Numbered from the stretch's first letter, positions 7,085-19,460 are shown. The stretch: DNA of 39,674 bases from an uncultured Lysobacteraceae bacterium (GCA_946480825.1 CAMLLG010000032.1:1-39674); one strand, 5' to 3'. Notes: generated from the sequence alone by a model not told the origin. Translations and numbers: made by a program.

Positions 7085-9553
7085 GTGTTCGATCTGCGTT
7101 TCGCGCTCGCGCTGTTGGCCGGCACGATGACCTGCCTGTGGCTGCCGGTGCCGCCCGATGCCGGATTGTTGTGCGTGATGGCAGCGATCGCGGCCCTCAC
7201 CGCGACCGTGCTGCCGTCGGCGTCGCGGCGAACGTGGCGATGGCTGGCGGTGTTCGCGCTGGGATTCGCGCTTGCCGGCACGCATGCGCTCGTGGCGCTG
7301 CAGCGACAGTTGCCGCCAAAGATGGAACACACGCAGGTCGCGTTGATCGGTACGGTCGTGGCGCTTCCCCAGCACGAGGCGCGGCGCACGCGGTTCGTGC
7401 TGCGCGTCGACGATACGGCGATGCAACCGCAGGCGCTGCGCGGACGGCGTGTGCGTCTGGCGTGGTACGACGATTTCGATGCGCCCAGCTTCAATGCGCG
7501 CGGCCTCGATCCCCGCGCCATTCCGGCCGATGCGCCACGACTGCGGCTGACGGCCGGCAGCCGCTGGGCGTTGACCGCGAAGCTGCGCGCGCCGCGCGGG
7601 CTGCGCAATCCGGGCGGCGTCGACAGCGAGAAGCATGCGCTGGTCGATCGCATCGTCGCCACCGGTCATGTGCGCGACCCCGCGACCGCGCGCGAAACGG
7701 CGCGACCGCGCGGGTTGCACGCCTGGCGCGAGGCGATGTCGCAGCGGATCGCGGATGCCGTGCGCGGCGAGGGCGCGCGTTTCGTGCGCGCGCTCGCGCT
7801 CGGCGACACCCGCGGCCTCAGCGAGGAGGACTGGGCGCGGCTGCGCGCGACCGGGCTGACGCATCTGATCGCGATCTCGGGCTTCCACGTCGGTCTGGTC
7901 GCCGGATTCTTCGCGCTGATCGCACGCGCGCTGTGGTGGTTGTGTCCGGGGCTGGGACGGCGGATGCCGCGCGCGCAGGCGGCGATCGTCGCGGCGTTGT
8001 GCGGTGCGGCCCTGTACGCCGCGCTCGCGGGGTTCGCGCTGCCGACGGTGCGCACGGTGCTGATGATCGCGGTAGTGGCCGCGGCGCGACTGTCGCGTCG
8101 CGGCTGGCGACCGGTGGACGCGCTGTCGCTGGCGCTGATCGCGGTGTTGCTGTGCGATCCGCTGTCGGCGCTTACCGCCGGTTTCTGGCTGAGCTTCGGC
8201 GGCGTGGCGTGGCTGCTGTGGTGCCTGCCGCGCGGCAGCGGGCATCCGCTCCGCGATTTCCTGTCGGCGCAGGCGGTGGCGACGGTCGGCCTGTTGCCGT
8301 TGGGGGCTGTGCTCTTCGGACAAGCGTCACTGGCGGGGCCGCTGACCAATCTGATCGCGATTCCGTGGTGGAGTCTGGTGGTGGTGCCGCTGTCGTTGCT
8401 GGGCACCGCGCTCGATTCGCTCCATGCCGGTTGGGGCGCGCCGCTGTGGCGCCTGGCGTCGGCAGCGTTCGATCCGAGCTGGCGGTTGTTCGGGTGGATC
8501 GGCGACAGTCCGCTGGCGCTGTTCTGGTTGCCGGAGCCGGGGTGGTACGCACTGCCGCTGGCCTTGCTGGCGGCGTTCTGCTGGCTGCTGCCGCGCGGCG
8601 CACCCGGCAAGCCCTTGGCGCTGCTGCTGTGGCTGCCGCTGTTGTGGCCGGATCGCGATCCGCCGCGCAGCGGCGAGGCCGAACTGGTGGTGTTGGATGT
8701 CGGCCAGGGGCTGTCGGTGCTGGTGCGCACCGCGCATCACCAGTTGCTGTTCGACATGGGCCCGGCGGTGCCCGACGGTTTCGATGCCGGGGAACGCGCG
8801 GTCGTGCCCGCGCTGCGCGCCCTGGGCGTGCGTGCGCTCGATGCGGCGGTGATCAGCCATGGCGACAACGACCATGCCGGGGGTTTCGATGCGGTCGCCG
8901 CCGTGTTCCCGATGACCCGGGGGTATGCGCCGACGGACAGCGGACTCGACGCCACGATCGCGGGCCTGCGCGAGTGCCGCGCCGGCACCGCCTGGACCTG
9001 GGACGACGTGCGTTTCCGCTTCCTGCACCCGCCGCCGCACTTCCCGTATCTGCGCAACGAATCCAGCTGCGTGCTGCGGGTGGAAACCGCGCACGGCGCG
9101 TTCCTGTTGACCGGCGACATCGGCGAGGTGGTCGAACGCGATCTGCTGCGGCGCGATCCGGCCGCGCTGCGGGCCGAGGTGGTGCTGGTCGCGCATCACG
9201 GCAGCGACGGGTCCTCCGATCCGGGCTTCGTCGCGGCCACCGGGGCGCGTTTCGCGGCGGTCTCCGCCGGTTACGGCAACCGGTTCCGGCATCCGAAGCC
9301 TGAGGTCGTCGATCTGTGGCGCCATCGCGGCGCGCGGACGCCGCTGACCGCCGAGGCCGGCGCCCTGCGCTTCCGGCTGGGCCCCGGCGGGACGACGTTC
9401 GCGAGCGAGCGCGGACGCCATCGCCGGATGTGGGACGCGGCCGGCAGGCAGGCGTGGGCGCGTGGGCTATCCTATGGCGATGCCGACGGCGCACCCCGTG
9501 CCGCGGCGACGCCGAACGAGATACCGGATGATCGGCGTTGTCCATGTCCCTGA
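7085..9553 (+). CDS. comEC: ComEC/Rec2-type DNA internalisation protein
   Basis: ComEC forms the inner-membrane channel carrying single-stranded DNA into the cytoplasm during natural transformation. I start it at GTG 7085, with GGAG eight bases upstream, although the frame is open from 6563. This gives 822 residues, usual for the family. The N-terminus has two hydrophobic segments (FALALLAGTMTCLWLPV and following), then a soluble OB-like region to about residue 220. The Competence domain opens with HLIAISGFHVGLVAG near 259-273, followed by several membrane helices. From about 535 a metallo-beta-lactamase-like domain has VLDVGQG, ISHGDNDHAGG and VAHHGSDGSS, the usual ComEC metal-binding pattern. 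It heads the exbB-exbD-msbA-lpxK-kdsB run, as the equivalent gene does in other gammaproteobacteria. Confidence 0.95.
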   Translation: MFDLRFALALLAGTMTCLWLPVPPDAGLLCVMAAIAALTATVLPSASRRTWRWLAVFALGFALAGTHALVALQRQLPPKMEHTQVALIGTVVALPQHEARRTRFVLRVDDTAMQPQALRGRRVRLAWYDDFDAPSFNARGLDPRAIPADAPRLRLTAGSRWALTAKLRAPRGLRNPGGVDSEKHALVDRIVATGHVRDPATARETARPRGLHAWREAMSQRIADAVRGEGARFVRALALGDTRGLSEEDWARLRATGLTHLIAISGFHVGLVAGFFALIARALWWLCPGLGRRMPRAQAAIVAALCGAALYAALAGFALPTVRTVLMIAVVAAARLSRRGWRPVDALSLALIAVLLCDPLSALTAGFWLSFGGVAWLLWCLPRGSGHPLRDFLSAQAVATVGLLPLGAVLFGQASLAGPLTNLIAIPWWSLVVVPLSLLGTALDSLHAGWGAPLWRLASAAFDPSWRLFGWIGDSPLALFWLPEPGWYALPLALLAAFCWLLPRGAPGKPLALLLWLPLLWPDRDPPRSGEAELVVLDVGQGLSVLVRTAHHQLLFDMGPAVPDGFDAGERAVVPALRALGVRALDAAVISHGDNDHAGGFDAVAAVFPMTRGYAPTDSGLDATIAGLRECRAGTAWTWDDVRFRFLHPPPHFPYLRNESSCVLRVETAHGAFLLTGDIGEVVERDLLRRDPAALRAEVVLVAHHGSDGSSDPGFVAATGARFAAVSAGYGNRFRHPKPEVVDLWRHRGARTPLTAEAGALRFRLGPGGTTFASERGRHRRMWDAAGRQAWARGLSYGDADGAPRAAATPNEIPDDRRCPCP

Positions 9554-9584
9554 ATGAACAAGGCCCCGGGCCGGAGGATGCGAC

Positions 9585-10247
9585 GTGCTGGAACTGGTCA
9601 AGGCGGGCGGATGGCCGATGATTCCCCTGCTGCTGCTGACGGTGGTCGCGCTGGGCATCATCCTCGAACGGTTCTGGACCCTCCGCCGCAAGACCGTGTT
9701 GCCGCCCGGCCTGGGCGATGAAGTCCGCGCCTGGGCCGCGCGCGGCAATCTCGACCCCTCGCACATCGACTCGCTGCGCCGCACCTCGCCGCTTGGCGCG
9801 CTGCTGGCCGCCGCGCTGGACGTGCGCCAGCGCCCCCGCGACCAGATCCGCGAACGCATCGAGGACGTGGGCCGCCATCTGGTGCACCGGATGGAAAAAT
9901 TCCTCAACACTCTCGGCACCATCGCCGCCGCCGGCCCGCTGCTGGGCCTGTTCGGGACCGTGGTCGGCATGATCCAGATGTTCCTCGGCATCCTCGACAG
10001 CGGCATCGGCGACGTGAACCAGCTCGCCGGCGGGATCGGCAAGGCCCTGATCTGCACCGCCACCGGCATGATCGTCGCGATCCCGGCGCTGATGTTCCAT
10101 CGCTATTTCCGCGGACGCATCGCCGGCTACATCGTCGACATGGAGCACGAGGCGATCCAGTTGCTCGACACCCTCGACACGCCCAAGGCTTCGGCGCAGA
10201 TGGCGGCCGGCGCGCGCGGCATCACGCCGCCGGTGTCGGGGGTCTGA
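9585..10247 (+). CDS. exbB: MotA/TolQ/ExbB proton channel protein
   Basis: This is a 220-residue inner-membrane protein starting at GTG 9585, six bases after GGAGGA. The N-terminal helix WPMIPLLLLTVVALGIILERFW (about 10-31) is followed by a cytoplasmic stretch. Two later helices come around 105-130 (GTIAAAGPLLGLFGTVVGMI) and 145-170 (GGIGKALICTATGMIVAIPALMF), the conserved ExbB/TolQ channel region. With the downstream ExbD it would form a proton-driven energy transducer. No tonB lies nearby; this comEC-linked pair in gammaproteobacteria is separate from the iron-uptake exb operon. It is six bases from exbD, so co-translated. Confidence 0.94.
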   Translation: MLELVKAGGWPMIPLLLLTVVALGIILERFWTLRRKTVLPPGLGDEVRAWAARGNLDPSHIDSLRRTSPLGALLAAALDVRQRPRDQIRERIEDVGRHLVHRMEKFLNTLGTIAAAGPLLGLFGTVVGMIQMFLGILDSGIGDVNQLAGGIGKALICTATGMIVAIPALMFHRYFRGRIAGYIVDMEHEAIQLLDTLDTPKASAQMAAGARGITPPVSGV

Positions 10248-10252
10248 CCGCG

Positions 10253-10743
10253 ATGCGCATCCGCGATTTCCGCGCCGACGACGAGCCCGAGATCAATCTC
10301 GTGCCGCTGATCGACGTGATCCTGATCCTGATCATCTTCTTCGTCGTCACCACCACCTTCGACGCGCGCTCGGTGCTGAAGCTGCAGTTGCCGCAGGCCG
10401 ACGGCGAGCCCAGCGAGGCGGCGTCGAAGGCGCTGAGCGTGCTGGTGAACGCCGAGGGCCGCTACTTCGTGCAGGACCGCGAGGCGTTGCGCACCGATGT
10501 CGAATCGCTGAAGCGCACGATCGTCGAGGTCGCGGGCGATGGTGCGAACCACGAAAGCCGCAAACGCCCGGTGCTGCTGCGTGCCGACGCGCGCACGCCG
10601 CATCAATCGGTGGTGACCGCACTCGATGCCCTGGGCCAGCTGGGCTTCCGCCAGATCAGCATCGCGACCGCGCCGGAACAGCGCACCGATGCGCAGGCCG
10701 CGTCGACGTCGGCGCCGAAGCCGGAGCCCGCGGGAGCGCGCAG

Positions 10744-10747
<4 letters not shown>
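10253..10747 (+). CDS. exbD: ExbD/TolR-type biopolymer transport protein
   Basis: The 164-residue partner of ExbB starts at ATG 10253. It has a short cytoplasmic N-terminus, a single helix (PLIDVILILIIFFVVTTTF, 18-36) with the essential protonatable Asp21, and a periplasmic domain to about 145 (VLLRADARTPHQSVVTALDALGQLGFRQI), followed by a Pro/Ala-rich tail. It overlaps msbA by four bases (ATGA-type), implying translational coupling with the lipid A flippase. It may couple proton motive force to an envelope process in lipopolysaccharide handling, though that role is inference from position. Confidence 0.94.
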
Positions 10748-12524
<1,777 letters not shown>

Positions 12525-12528
<4 letters not shown>

Positions 12529-13577
12529 GGGGTGCGCGGCGCCAACCGCCGGCCTACTGGTTCGACGGCAGCGCGGCGCCATGGCCGGCGCGGGCGCTGG
12601 CCGGCGCCTACGCGGCCGTGGTCGCCGTGCGCGCGTCGCTGTATCGCAGGGGCGTGCTGCGCAGCCGTCATCCCGGGCGGCCGGTCCTGGTGGTCGGCAA
12701 TCTGATCGCCGGCGGCAGCGGCAAGACGCCGCTGACGATCGCGCTGGTCGAACGGCTGCGGGCCGAGGGGTTCCAGCCGGGCGTCGCCAGCCGCGGCTAC
12801 GGCCGCGCGCAGGCCGGCACCGCGCGCTGGGTCGATGCCGCGACCGATCCGGCGCTGGGCGGCGACGAACCGGTACTGATCGCGCGCCGCACCGGCGCGC
12901 CGGTACGGGTCGACGCCGACCGCGTGGCCGCAGCGGCGGCGCTGGTCGAGGCCGGCTGCGACATCGTCGTCTGCGACGACGGCCTGCAGCACTACCGGCT
13001 GGCGCGCGATCTCGAAATCGAAGTGATCGACGGCCGCCGTCGTTACGGCAATCGTCGTCCCTTGCCGGCCGGGCCGATGCGCGAACCGCCCGAACGCGGC
13101 GAACGCTGCGATTTCCGGGTGGCGAATCTCGGCGCCGATGACGTCGTGCCCGATGCCGCGCAGGGTGACGCGCATCATCGCGCCGAGGCGGGCTTCGGCG
13201 AATGGCCGATGCGGCTGGCGTCTCAGGATGTCGTCGCACTGCGCGGGGCACGCACCGCGCCGCTGTCCGCCTTCGCGGGGCAGCGCGTGCACGCGGTCGC
13301 CGGCATCGGCGATCCCGAGCGGTTCTTCGCGATGCTGCGCGGCCTCGGCATCGCCGTGGTGCCGCACGCGTTTCCCGACCACCATCGTTACACCGCCGCC
13401 GATCTGGCCTTCGGCAGCGAACTGCCGGTGTTGATGACCGAGAAGGATGCGGTGAAATGCGCGGCGCTCGCCGCCGACGGTCTGTACGGCGTGCCGATCC
13501 GCGCGCTGCTGCCGGAAGCGTTCTGGGTGGCCCTGCTGGACCGCCTCCACACGATCACGAAAGGAACGCGCGCATGA
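12525..13577 (+). CDS. lpxK: Tetraacyldisaccharide 4'-kinase LpxK
   Basis: The 350-residue kinase phosphorylates the 4' position of the lipid A disaccharide-1-phosphate at the inner membrane. It starts at ATG 12525, overlapping the msbA stop. The N-terminal hydrophobic helix is around 20-40 ([20 protein letters not shown]). A P-loop follows: [15 protein letters not shown] (about 55-69). SRGYGR and the catalytic-region [25 protein letters not shown] are intact, as is the C-terminal [12 protein letters not shown] and TEKDAVKC. Length matches the family. Confidence 0.96.
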
Positions 13578-13876
13578 CGCAGATGCACACCAGGAAAACG
13601 CATACCCACGGCGCGTTCACCACGAAGACGCCGGGCGTCCGGGGGCTGCTCGTGCTGCTGTCGACCGGCTGGCTGGTGCCGATGTGGATGGGCGTGCGCA
13701 CCCTGCTGGACTTCGTCGAACTGGAGCTGTGGCCGCTGTTGCTGGAGCAGCCCGAACTCAATTCGTTCCCGTTCATCCCCTTCGCCGGCGATTGTTTCGC
13801 GATCGCGTTCCTCTGGCTGGGCGTGGTCGTCGCCGGCTGGAGCTGGGCCGGCATCGGCGCGCTGCAGAGGCGGTGA
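13574..13876 (+). CDS. Small two-helix membrane protein between lpxK and kdsB
   Basis: This 100-residue protein starts at ATG 13574, overlapping the lpxK stop (ATGA), and ends eight bases before kdsB. A His/Thr/Lys-rich N-terminus ([15 protein letters not shown]) leads to two hydrophobic segments at about 26-46 and 74-95. I do not recognise the family. Many gammaproteobacteria carry a small Trm112/YcaR protein of about 60 residues at this locus; this is not that protein, lacking its cysteine/zinc-ribbon features and being hydrophobic. Tight coupling on both sides supports a real gene, possibly tied to lipopolysaccharide assembly by position only. Confidence 0.75.
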   Translation: MTQMHTRKTHTHGAFTTKTPGVRGLLVLLSTGWLVPMWMGVRTLLDFVELELWPLLLEQPELNSFPFIPFAGDCFAIAFLWLGVVVAGWSWAGIGALQRR

Positions 13877-13883
13877 TGCGGCC

Positions 13884-14669
13884 ATGAGCACCGTCATGAG
13901 CACCGATTTCGTCGTCGCCATTCCCGCCCGCTACGCGGCCTCGCGCCTGCCCGGCAAGCCGCTGCGTCCGCTCGGCGGCGAGCCGCTGGTGCTGCACGTC
14001 GCGCGCCGGGCGCTGGCGGCGGGCGCGCGCGAGGTCTGGGTCGCCACCGACGATGCGCGGATCGCAGACGCGCTCGACGGCAGCGGCGTGCGCATCGCGA
14101 TGACCTCGTCCGGGCATGCGTCCGGCACCGATCGCCTGGCCGAATGCGCCGCGATCGCCGGCTGGGGCGACGATACCGTGGTCGTGAACCTGCAGGGCGA
14201 CGAACCCTTCGCTCCCGCGGCCGGCATCCGCGCCGTGGCCGAGACCCTGATCGCCTCGGGCGCGCCGATGAGCACGCTGGCGACGCCGATCGACGGGATC
14301 GAAGCGCTGTTCGACCCGAACACGGTCAAGCTGGTCCGCGCCGCGAACGGCGATGCGCTGTATTTCAGCCGCGCACCGCTGCCGTGGGCGCGCGACGCCT
14401 TCGCGCGCGATCGCACGACGTTGCCGCCGGACGGGCCGTGGCTGCGGCACATCGGCATCTACGGCTATCGCGCGGGCTTCCTCACCCGATTCGCCGCGCT
14501 GCCGCCGTCGCCGCTGGAGCGGATCGAATCGCTGGAGCAACTGCGGGCACTGGAGGCCGGCCATCGGATCGCGGTCGCGCTGACGCCGGCCGCGTTCCCG
14601 CCGGGCATCGATACGCCCGAAGATCTGGCGCGGGCCGAGCGCCATCTCGCCACGCTTGGCGAGGTCTGA
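13884..14669 (+). CDS. kdsB: 3-deoxy-manno-octulosonate cytidylyltransferase KdsB
   Basis: A 261-residue cytosolic enzyme that activates Kdo as CMP-Kdo for transfer to lipid A. The nucleotide-binding N-terminus [18 protein letters not shown] (10-27), the LQGDEPF motif (about 103-109) with its metal-binding Asp, [12 protein letters not shown] and [14 protein letters not shown] are all present. Start could be ATG 13884 or the in-frame ATG 13896 (MSTDFVV); the second gives the more usual N-terminus. It sits in the lpxK-x-kdsB order common to gammaproteobacteria. Confidence 0.96.
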   Translation: MSTVMSTDFVVAIPARYAASRLPGKPLRPLGGEPLVLHVARRALAAGAREVWVATDDARIADALDGSGVRIAMTSSGHASGTDRLAECAAIAGWGDDTVVVNLQGDEPFAPAAGIRAVAETLIASGAPMSTLATPIDGIEALFDPNTVKLVRAANGDALYFSRAPLPWARDAFARDRTTLPPDGPWLRHIGIYGYRAGFLTRFAALPPSPLERIESLEQLRALEAGHRIAVALTPAAFPPGIDTPEDLARAERHLATLGEV

Positions 14670-14671
14670 CG

Positions 14672-15136
14672 ATGCGCCTGTTGATGGTCTGCCTGGGCAA
14701 TATCTGCCGCTCGCCGTTGGCCGAGGGCGCGCTGCGCGCGCATCTCGACCGCCGGGGTCTGGACTGGGTCGAGGTCGACTCCGCCGGCACCGGCGGTTGG
14801 CATGCCGGCGAGCCGCCGGACCGGCGCAGCATCGCGATCGCCGCCGATGCCGGGGTCGACATCCGCGCCCAGCGTGCGCGCAAGCTGCGGTCGAGCGATT
14901 TCACCGACTTCGACTGGCTGCTCTGCGCCGACCGCAGCGTTCTGCGCGATGTCCGCGCGATGGCGCCGACCGCATCGCCGGCGCAGGCCGCCCTGCTGCT
15001 GGAATGGGCAGGCCAGGGCGCGGGCGCCGAGATTCCCGACCCCTACACCGGCAGCGCCGAAGATTTCCGCCGGGTCTGGGCCATGATCGATGCCGCGGCC
15101 GCCGGCATCGTGGATCGTCTGGCGAGGACCGCGTGA
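14672..15136 (+). CDS. Low-molecular-weight protein-tyrosine phosphatase
   Basis: A 154-residue enzyme starting at ATG 14672, two bases after the kdsB stop. The phosphate loop CLGNICRS places nucleophile Cys7 and Arg13 in C-x5-R-S. IPDPYTGS near 121-128 supplies the general acid Asp123. Members dephosphorylate tyrosine kinases of polysaccharide export (Wzb/PtpA type). In Pseudomonas a homologue also follows kdsB, so the neighbourhood is ancestral. No tyrosine kinase lies in this window. Confidence 0.94.
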   Translation: MRLLMVCLGNICRSPLAEGALRAHLDRRGLDWVEVDSAGTGGWHAGEPPDRRSIAIAADAGVDIRAQRARKLRSSDFTDFDWLLCADRSVLRDVRAMAPTASPAQAALLLEWAGQGAGAEIPDPYTGSAEDFRRVWAMIDAAAAGIVDRLARTA

Positions 15137-15218
15137 TTGCTCGCCCTTCTGCGTTCGCCGTCCCCGGATGCGATGGCAGGTTGACGCTCGCGCCCGGACT
15201 GGGGATGCTGATCCACTG

Positions 15219-16646
15219 ATGGACATGACGCCCGCCCCCGAATTCCCGGCCAGCCTCGAATGGCTGAATCTCGCCAAGCCGCTGCGGATGTCGCAGTTGA
15301 GCGGCAAGTTGACCGCGCTCGCCTTCGTGAACGCCGGGTCGGCCTGGTGCCAGCAGCGCCTCGCTGACCTCGCGACCCTGCGCAAACGCCATGCCGAGCA
15401 TCTGCACGTGGTCGCCATCCACGTTCCGCGTTTCGATCACGAGCGCGACCCGCGCCGCGCGCTGAAGCGCCTGCACCGGCTGCCGCTGGATTTCCCGATC
15501 GCGCACGATGCCGACTGGGTGATGTGGCAGCACTACGGCATCGATGCCTGGCCGACGGTGGTTCTGCTCGACGGCGAAGGCCGGGTGCGCGACCGGATCG
15601 TCGGCGACACGCCCGTCCGCGATCTCGAGGCGCTGGTCTCCCGGCTGCGCGCCGAGTCCGTGCCGCAATCGGCGAATCCCGATCCGATCGAGCTGCGCCG
15701 CAACCGCGAGCCCGATCTGCCGCTGCGTTTCCCGATGGGCATCGTCGCCAACAACCAGTACGTCTACGTGGTCGATTCCGGCCACCATCGCGTGCTCGAA
15801 TGCACGCCGACCGGCCGCATCCATCGCCAGTTCGGCAGCGGCGGGCCGGGTTTCATCGACGGTCCGATGGAACTCGCCGCGTTCCAGAACCCGCAGGGCC
15901 TGTGCCTGCAGCGCGACGCGCTGTACGTCGCCGACACCGGCAATCATGCGGTCCGCCGGATCAAGCTCAGCACCGGCGATGTCGACACGCTCGTCGGCGC
16001 CGGCCGCCACGGTACCCCGGTCGAAGGCGTGGTCCACGATCCACGCTCGGTGGCGCTGGATCAGCCGCGCGCGGTCGCGGTCTCGCCGTCGAATCTCGTC
16101 TGCATCGCCACCGCCGGCGACAACCGGATCTGGGCCTACGATCTGGGCGAGCGCTCGCTGCGGTTGCTCGCGGGCTCGGGCGCGATGGATCTGGTCGACG
16201 GCGAAGGCGCGGCCGCGGCTTTCGTGGGCCCCAGCGCGCTTTCGGTCGTGCAGCAGATCCTCTACGTCTGCGATGAAGCCGGTTCTGCCATCCGCAGCGT
16301 GCATCTGCGCACGCGCCAGGTGACCACGCTGGTCGGGCAGGGCGCATGGCGCTTCGGCAACGTCGAAGGTTCGCGCACGGATGCCCTGCTGCAGCAGCCG
16401 CAGGCGATCAGCCTCGACGGCAACGCGCCGGTGCTGTGGATTGCCGACAGCGGCAACGATCAGTTGCGCACCCTGCGTCTGGGCGGCGGCGAAGTCAGCA
16501 CGATCAGCCTGCCGCAGCGCCTGCACGGCCCCGCCGGCCTCGCGGTGCACAACGGCGTGGTCTGGATCGCCGACACCGACGCCCATGCGGTGCTGCGTTT
16601 CGATACCGGCGACGGCAGCCTGCGGCAGATTCCCATCGGTGAATGA
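15219..16646 (+). CDS. Thioredoxin-fold plus NHL-repeat protein (NHLRC2-like)
   Basis: I start this 475-residue protein at ATG 15219 (MDMTPAPEF); the frame is open upstream but overlaps the phosphatase gene and looks non-coding there. Residues 1-150 are a thioredoxin-like domain: LTALAFVNAGSAWCQQR, then HVVAIHV, then YGIDAWPTVVLLDGEGRVRD with its cis-Pro. The rest is an NHL beta-propeller with repeats such as FPMGIVANNQYVYVVDSGHHRV, NPQGLCLQRDALYVADTGNH, QPRAVAVSP and LHGPAGLAVHNGVVWIADTD. This is the architecture of NHLRC2. The usual C-x-x-C is reduced to a single Cys44 in SAWCQQ, so classical disulfide exchange looks lost. No signal peptide, so cytosolic. Role unknown. Ends six bases before uvrC. 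Confidence 0.85.
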   Translation: MDMTPAPEFPASLEWLNLAKPLRMSQLSGKLTALAFVNAGSAWCQQRLADLATLRKRHAEHLHVVAIHVPRFDHERDPRRALKRLHRLPLDFPIAHDADWVMWQHYGIDAWPTVVLLDGEGRVRDRIVGDTPVRDLEALVSRLRAESVPQSANPDPIELRRNREPDLPLRFPMGIVANNQYVYVVDSGHHRVLECTPTGRIHRQFGSGGPGFIDGPMELAAFQNPQGLCLQRDALYVADTGNHAVRRIKLSTGDVDTLVGAGRHGTPVEGVVHDPRSVALDQPRAVAVSPSNLVCIATAGDNRIWAYDLGERSLRLLAGSGAMDLVDGEGAAAAFVGPSALSVVQQILYVCDEAGSAIRSVHLRTRQVTTLVGQGAWRFGNVEGSRTDALLQQPQAISLDGNAPVLWIADSGNDQLRTLRLGGGEVSTISLPQRLHGPAGLAVHNGVVWIADTDAHAVLRFDTGDGSLRQIPIGE

Positions 16647-16652
16647 CGGCGA

Positions 16653-18601
16653 ATGACCCCGAAGGCCGTCCCCCCGCCGGCCGACGATGCGTTCGACGGC
16701 CGCGAATACGCCCGTGAGCTGACCACCGCGCCCGGCGTGTACAGGATGTACGCAGCCGACGGCGGCCTGCTCTACGTCGGCAAGGCGGCATCGCTGAAGA
16801 AGCGCGTCGCCAGCTATTTCACCAAGGCGCTGCCCACGCGCACCGCGTCGATGGTGGCGCAGATCGCGCGCATGGACGTGACCGTCACCCGCACGCCCGC
16901 CGAAGCGCTGCTGCTGGAAAACCAGCTGATCAAATCGCTGCATCCGCGCTACAACGTGCTGCTGCGCGACGACAAGAGTTATCCGTACGTGGTGCTCACC
17001 CGCGAATCGTGGCCGCGGATCGCGTTCCATCGCGGCGCGCGTTCGCTGCCCGGCCGCTATTTCGGCCCGTATCCCAGTGTGTTGGCGGTGCGCGAGACTC
17101 TCAACCTCATGCAGAAGATCTTCCGCCTGCGCAGTTGCGAGGACAGCGTCTTCCGCAACCGCTCGCGGCCCTGTCTGCAGCACCAGATCGGCCGTTGCAG
17201 CGCGCCCTGCGTCGGCCTGGTGCCGGCGCGCGATTACGCCGACGCGGTTCGACAGGCGACGATGTTCCTCGACGGCCGCAGCGACGATCTCACCGCCGAA
17301 CTGGGCGCGGCGATGGAAGAGGCCAGCGCGCGTCTCGACTTCGAGGAGGCCGCGCGGCTGCGCGATCTGATCGCGTCGATCCGCAAGCTGCAGTCGCGGC
17401 AGTACGTCGACGGCAGCGCCGCCGACCTCGACGTGCTGGCGGTGGCGATGCAGGGCGCACAGGCCTGCGTGATGCTGCTGATGTTCCGCGACGGCCGCAA
17501 TCTTGGCACCCGCAGTTTCTTTCCGAAGACCAACGGCGAGGACGGCGCGGCGGAAGTGCTGGGCGCGTTCGTGTCGCAGTACTACGCCGAACAGACCCCG
17601 CCGCGCGAGATCGTGCTCGATCGCGAGATCGACGATCGCGAATTGATCGAGGAAGCGCTGGGCGCGGCGGCCGGGCGCAAGGTCCAGCTCAAATCCAATG
17701 TCCGCGGCGAACGCGCCGGCTATCTCGATCTGGTGCGCCGCAACGCCGAGATGGCGCTGGCCACGGAAGTGGGCAGCAACGCCGCGCAGCGCGCCCGCGC
17801 CGAAGGGTTGCGCGACCTGCTGGGGCTGGACGAAGTGCCGCAGCGGATCGAATGCTTCGACATCAGCCACACCATGGGCGAGGCCACCGTGGCCTCGTGC
17901 GTGGTGTTCGACGCCGAGGGCCCGGTCCGTGGCCAGTACCGGCGTTACAACATCGAGGGTATCGAGCCCGGCGACGACTACGCGGCCATGCGCCAGGCGC
18001 TGGAGCGCCGGTTCAGGAAGGCGGTCGAGGCCGCCGCACCGCAGTCGCCGGTATCGGAGGCGACCGGCCCGCAGAGCGCCGGGGACGACGAAAGCGGCAT
18101 CGCTCCACGACCACCGCGGGCGGTATTGCCGGACCTGCTGTTGATCGACGGTGGCGCCGGGCAGGTGGCGCAGGCCAACGGCGTGCTGGCGGATCTGGGC
18201 GTGGTCGACGTGTATGTGGTCGGCGTGGCCAAGGGCGAAGCCCGCCGTCCCGGCGACGAGACCCTGCTGCTGCCCGGCGCCGATGGAAGGCCGGGCCGCG
18301 AACTGCGCCCCGGCGCGAGCTCGCCGGGTCTGCAACTGATCCAGCAGGTGCGCGACGAAGCGCACCGTTTCGCGATCACCGGCCATCGCGGACGGCGACA
18401 GAAGGCGCGGAATGCGAGCAAGCTCGAAGAGATTCCGGGCATCGGCCCCCGTCGACGCGCTAATCTGTTGCGGCATTTCGGAGGGTTGGGCGGCCTGAAG
18501 GCGGCGGGGATCGAGGAGATCGCCCGGGTCGAAGGCATCAACGCCGCGCTGGCCGAACGCATCTACGGCTCCCTCCACGGACTCCCATCGCAAGGAACCC
18601 C

Positions 18602-18605
<4 letters not shown>
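16653..18605 (+). CDS. uvrC: Excinuclease ABC subunit C
   Basis: The 650-residue UvrC makes both incisions around UvrAB-marked DNA damage. It has an N-terminal GIY-YIG nuclease domain (APGVYRMYAADGGLLYVGKA, about 26-45), the cysteine cluster CLQHQIGRCSAPC, a UVR domain binding UvrB (about 210-245, RLDFEEAARLRDLI), and an RNase H-like nuclease domain with ECFDISHTMGEATVASCVVF and LLIDGGAGQ. It ends with a tandem helix-hairpin-helix from about 589 (EEIPGIGPRRRANLLRHFGG). A Ser/Pro/Ala-rich insert lies at about 460-485. It overlaps pgsA by four bases. Confidence 0.97.
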
Positions 18606-19306
<701 letters not shown>

Positions 19307-19314
19307 GTTTCCAG

Positions 19315-19339
19315 CGAACCCCGGCAATGCCGGGGTTCG
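19315..19339 (+). terminator. Hairpin after tRNA-Gly
   Basis: CGAACCCCGGC (19315-19325), loop AAT, GCCGGGGTTCG (19329-19339): a perfect 11-bp stem nine bases past the tRNA CCA. Only a weak T-rich tail (TCGTCTC) follows. It could terminate or limit read-through into tRNA-Cys, or stop 3' trimming. Confidence 0.7.
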
Positions 19340-19445
19340 TCGTCTCAAAGGGATGTATCGCCGCGCGTCGGCGGTCCCGGTGTCGAAGCAGGATGCTTCC
19401 TGGCTTGGTCGTCGCGATCGTCACCACAGCGACATCGTCTCCCGC

Positions 19446-19451
19446 TATGAT
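19446..19451 (+). promoter_or_regulatory. -10 box of tRNA-Cys promoter
   Basis: TATGAT lies ten bases before tRNA-Cys, the spacing seen for tRNA promoters. No good -35 hexamer is visible 16-18 bases upstream, so its strength is uncertain. The rest of 19340-19445 shows nothing I can name. Confidence 0.5.
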
Positions 19452-19460
19452 CACGTCACC

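Noticed and set aside
14901..18593. 1230-codon open frame on the minus strand opposite the NHL and uvrC genes
   Set aside because: Arg/His/Gln/Ala-rich translation with no domain, exactly antisense to well-supported genes. Long antisense frames are expected in GC-rich coding DNA.
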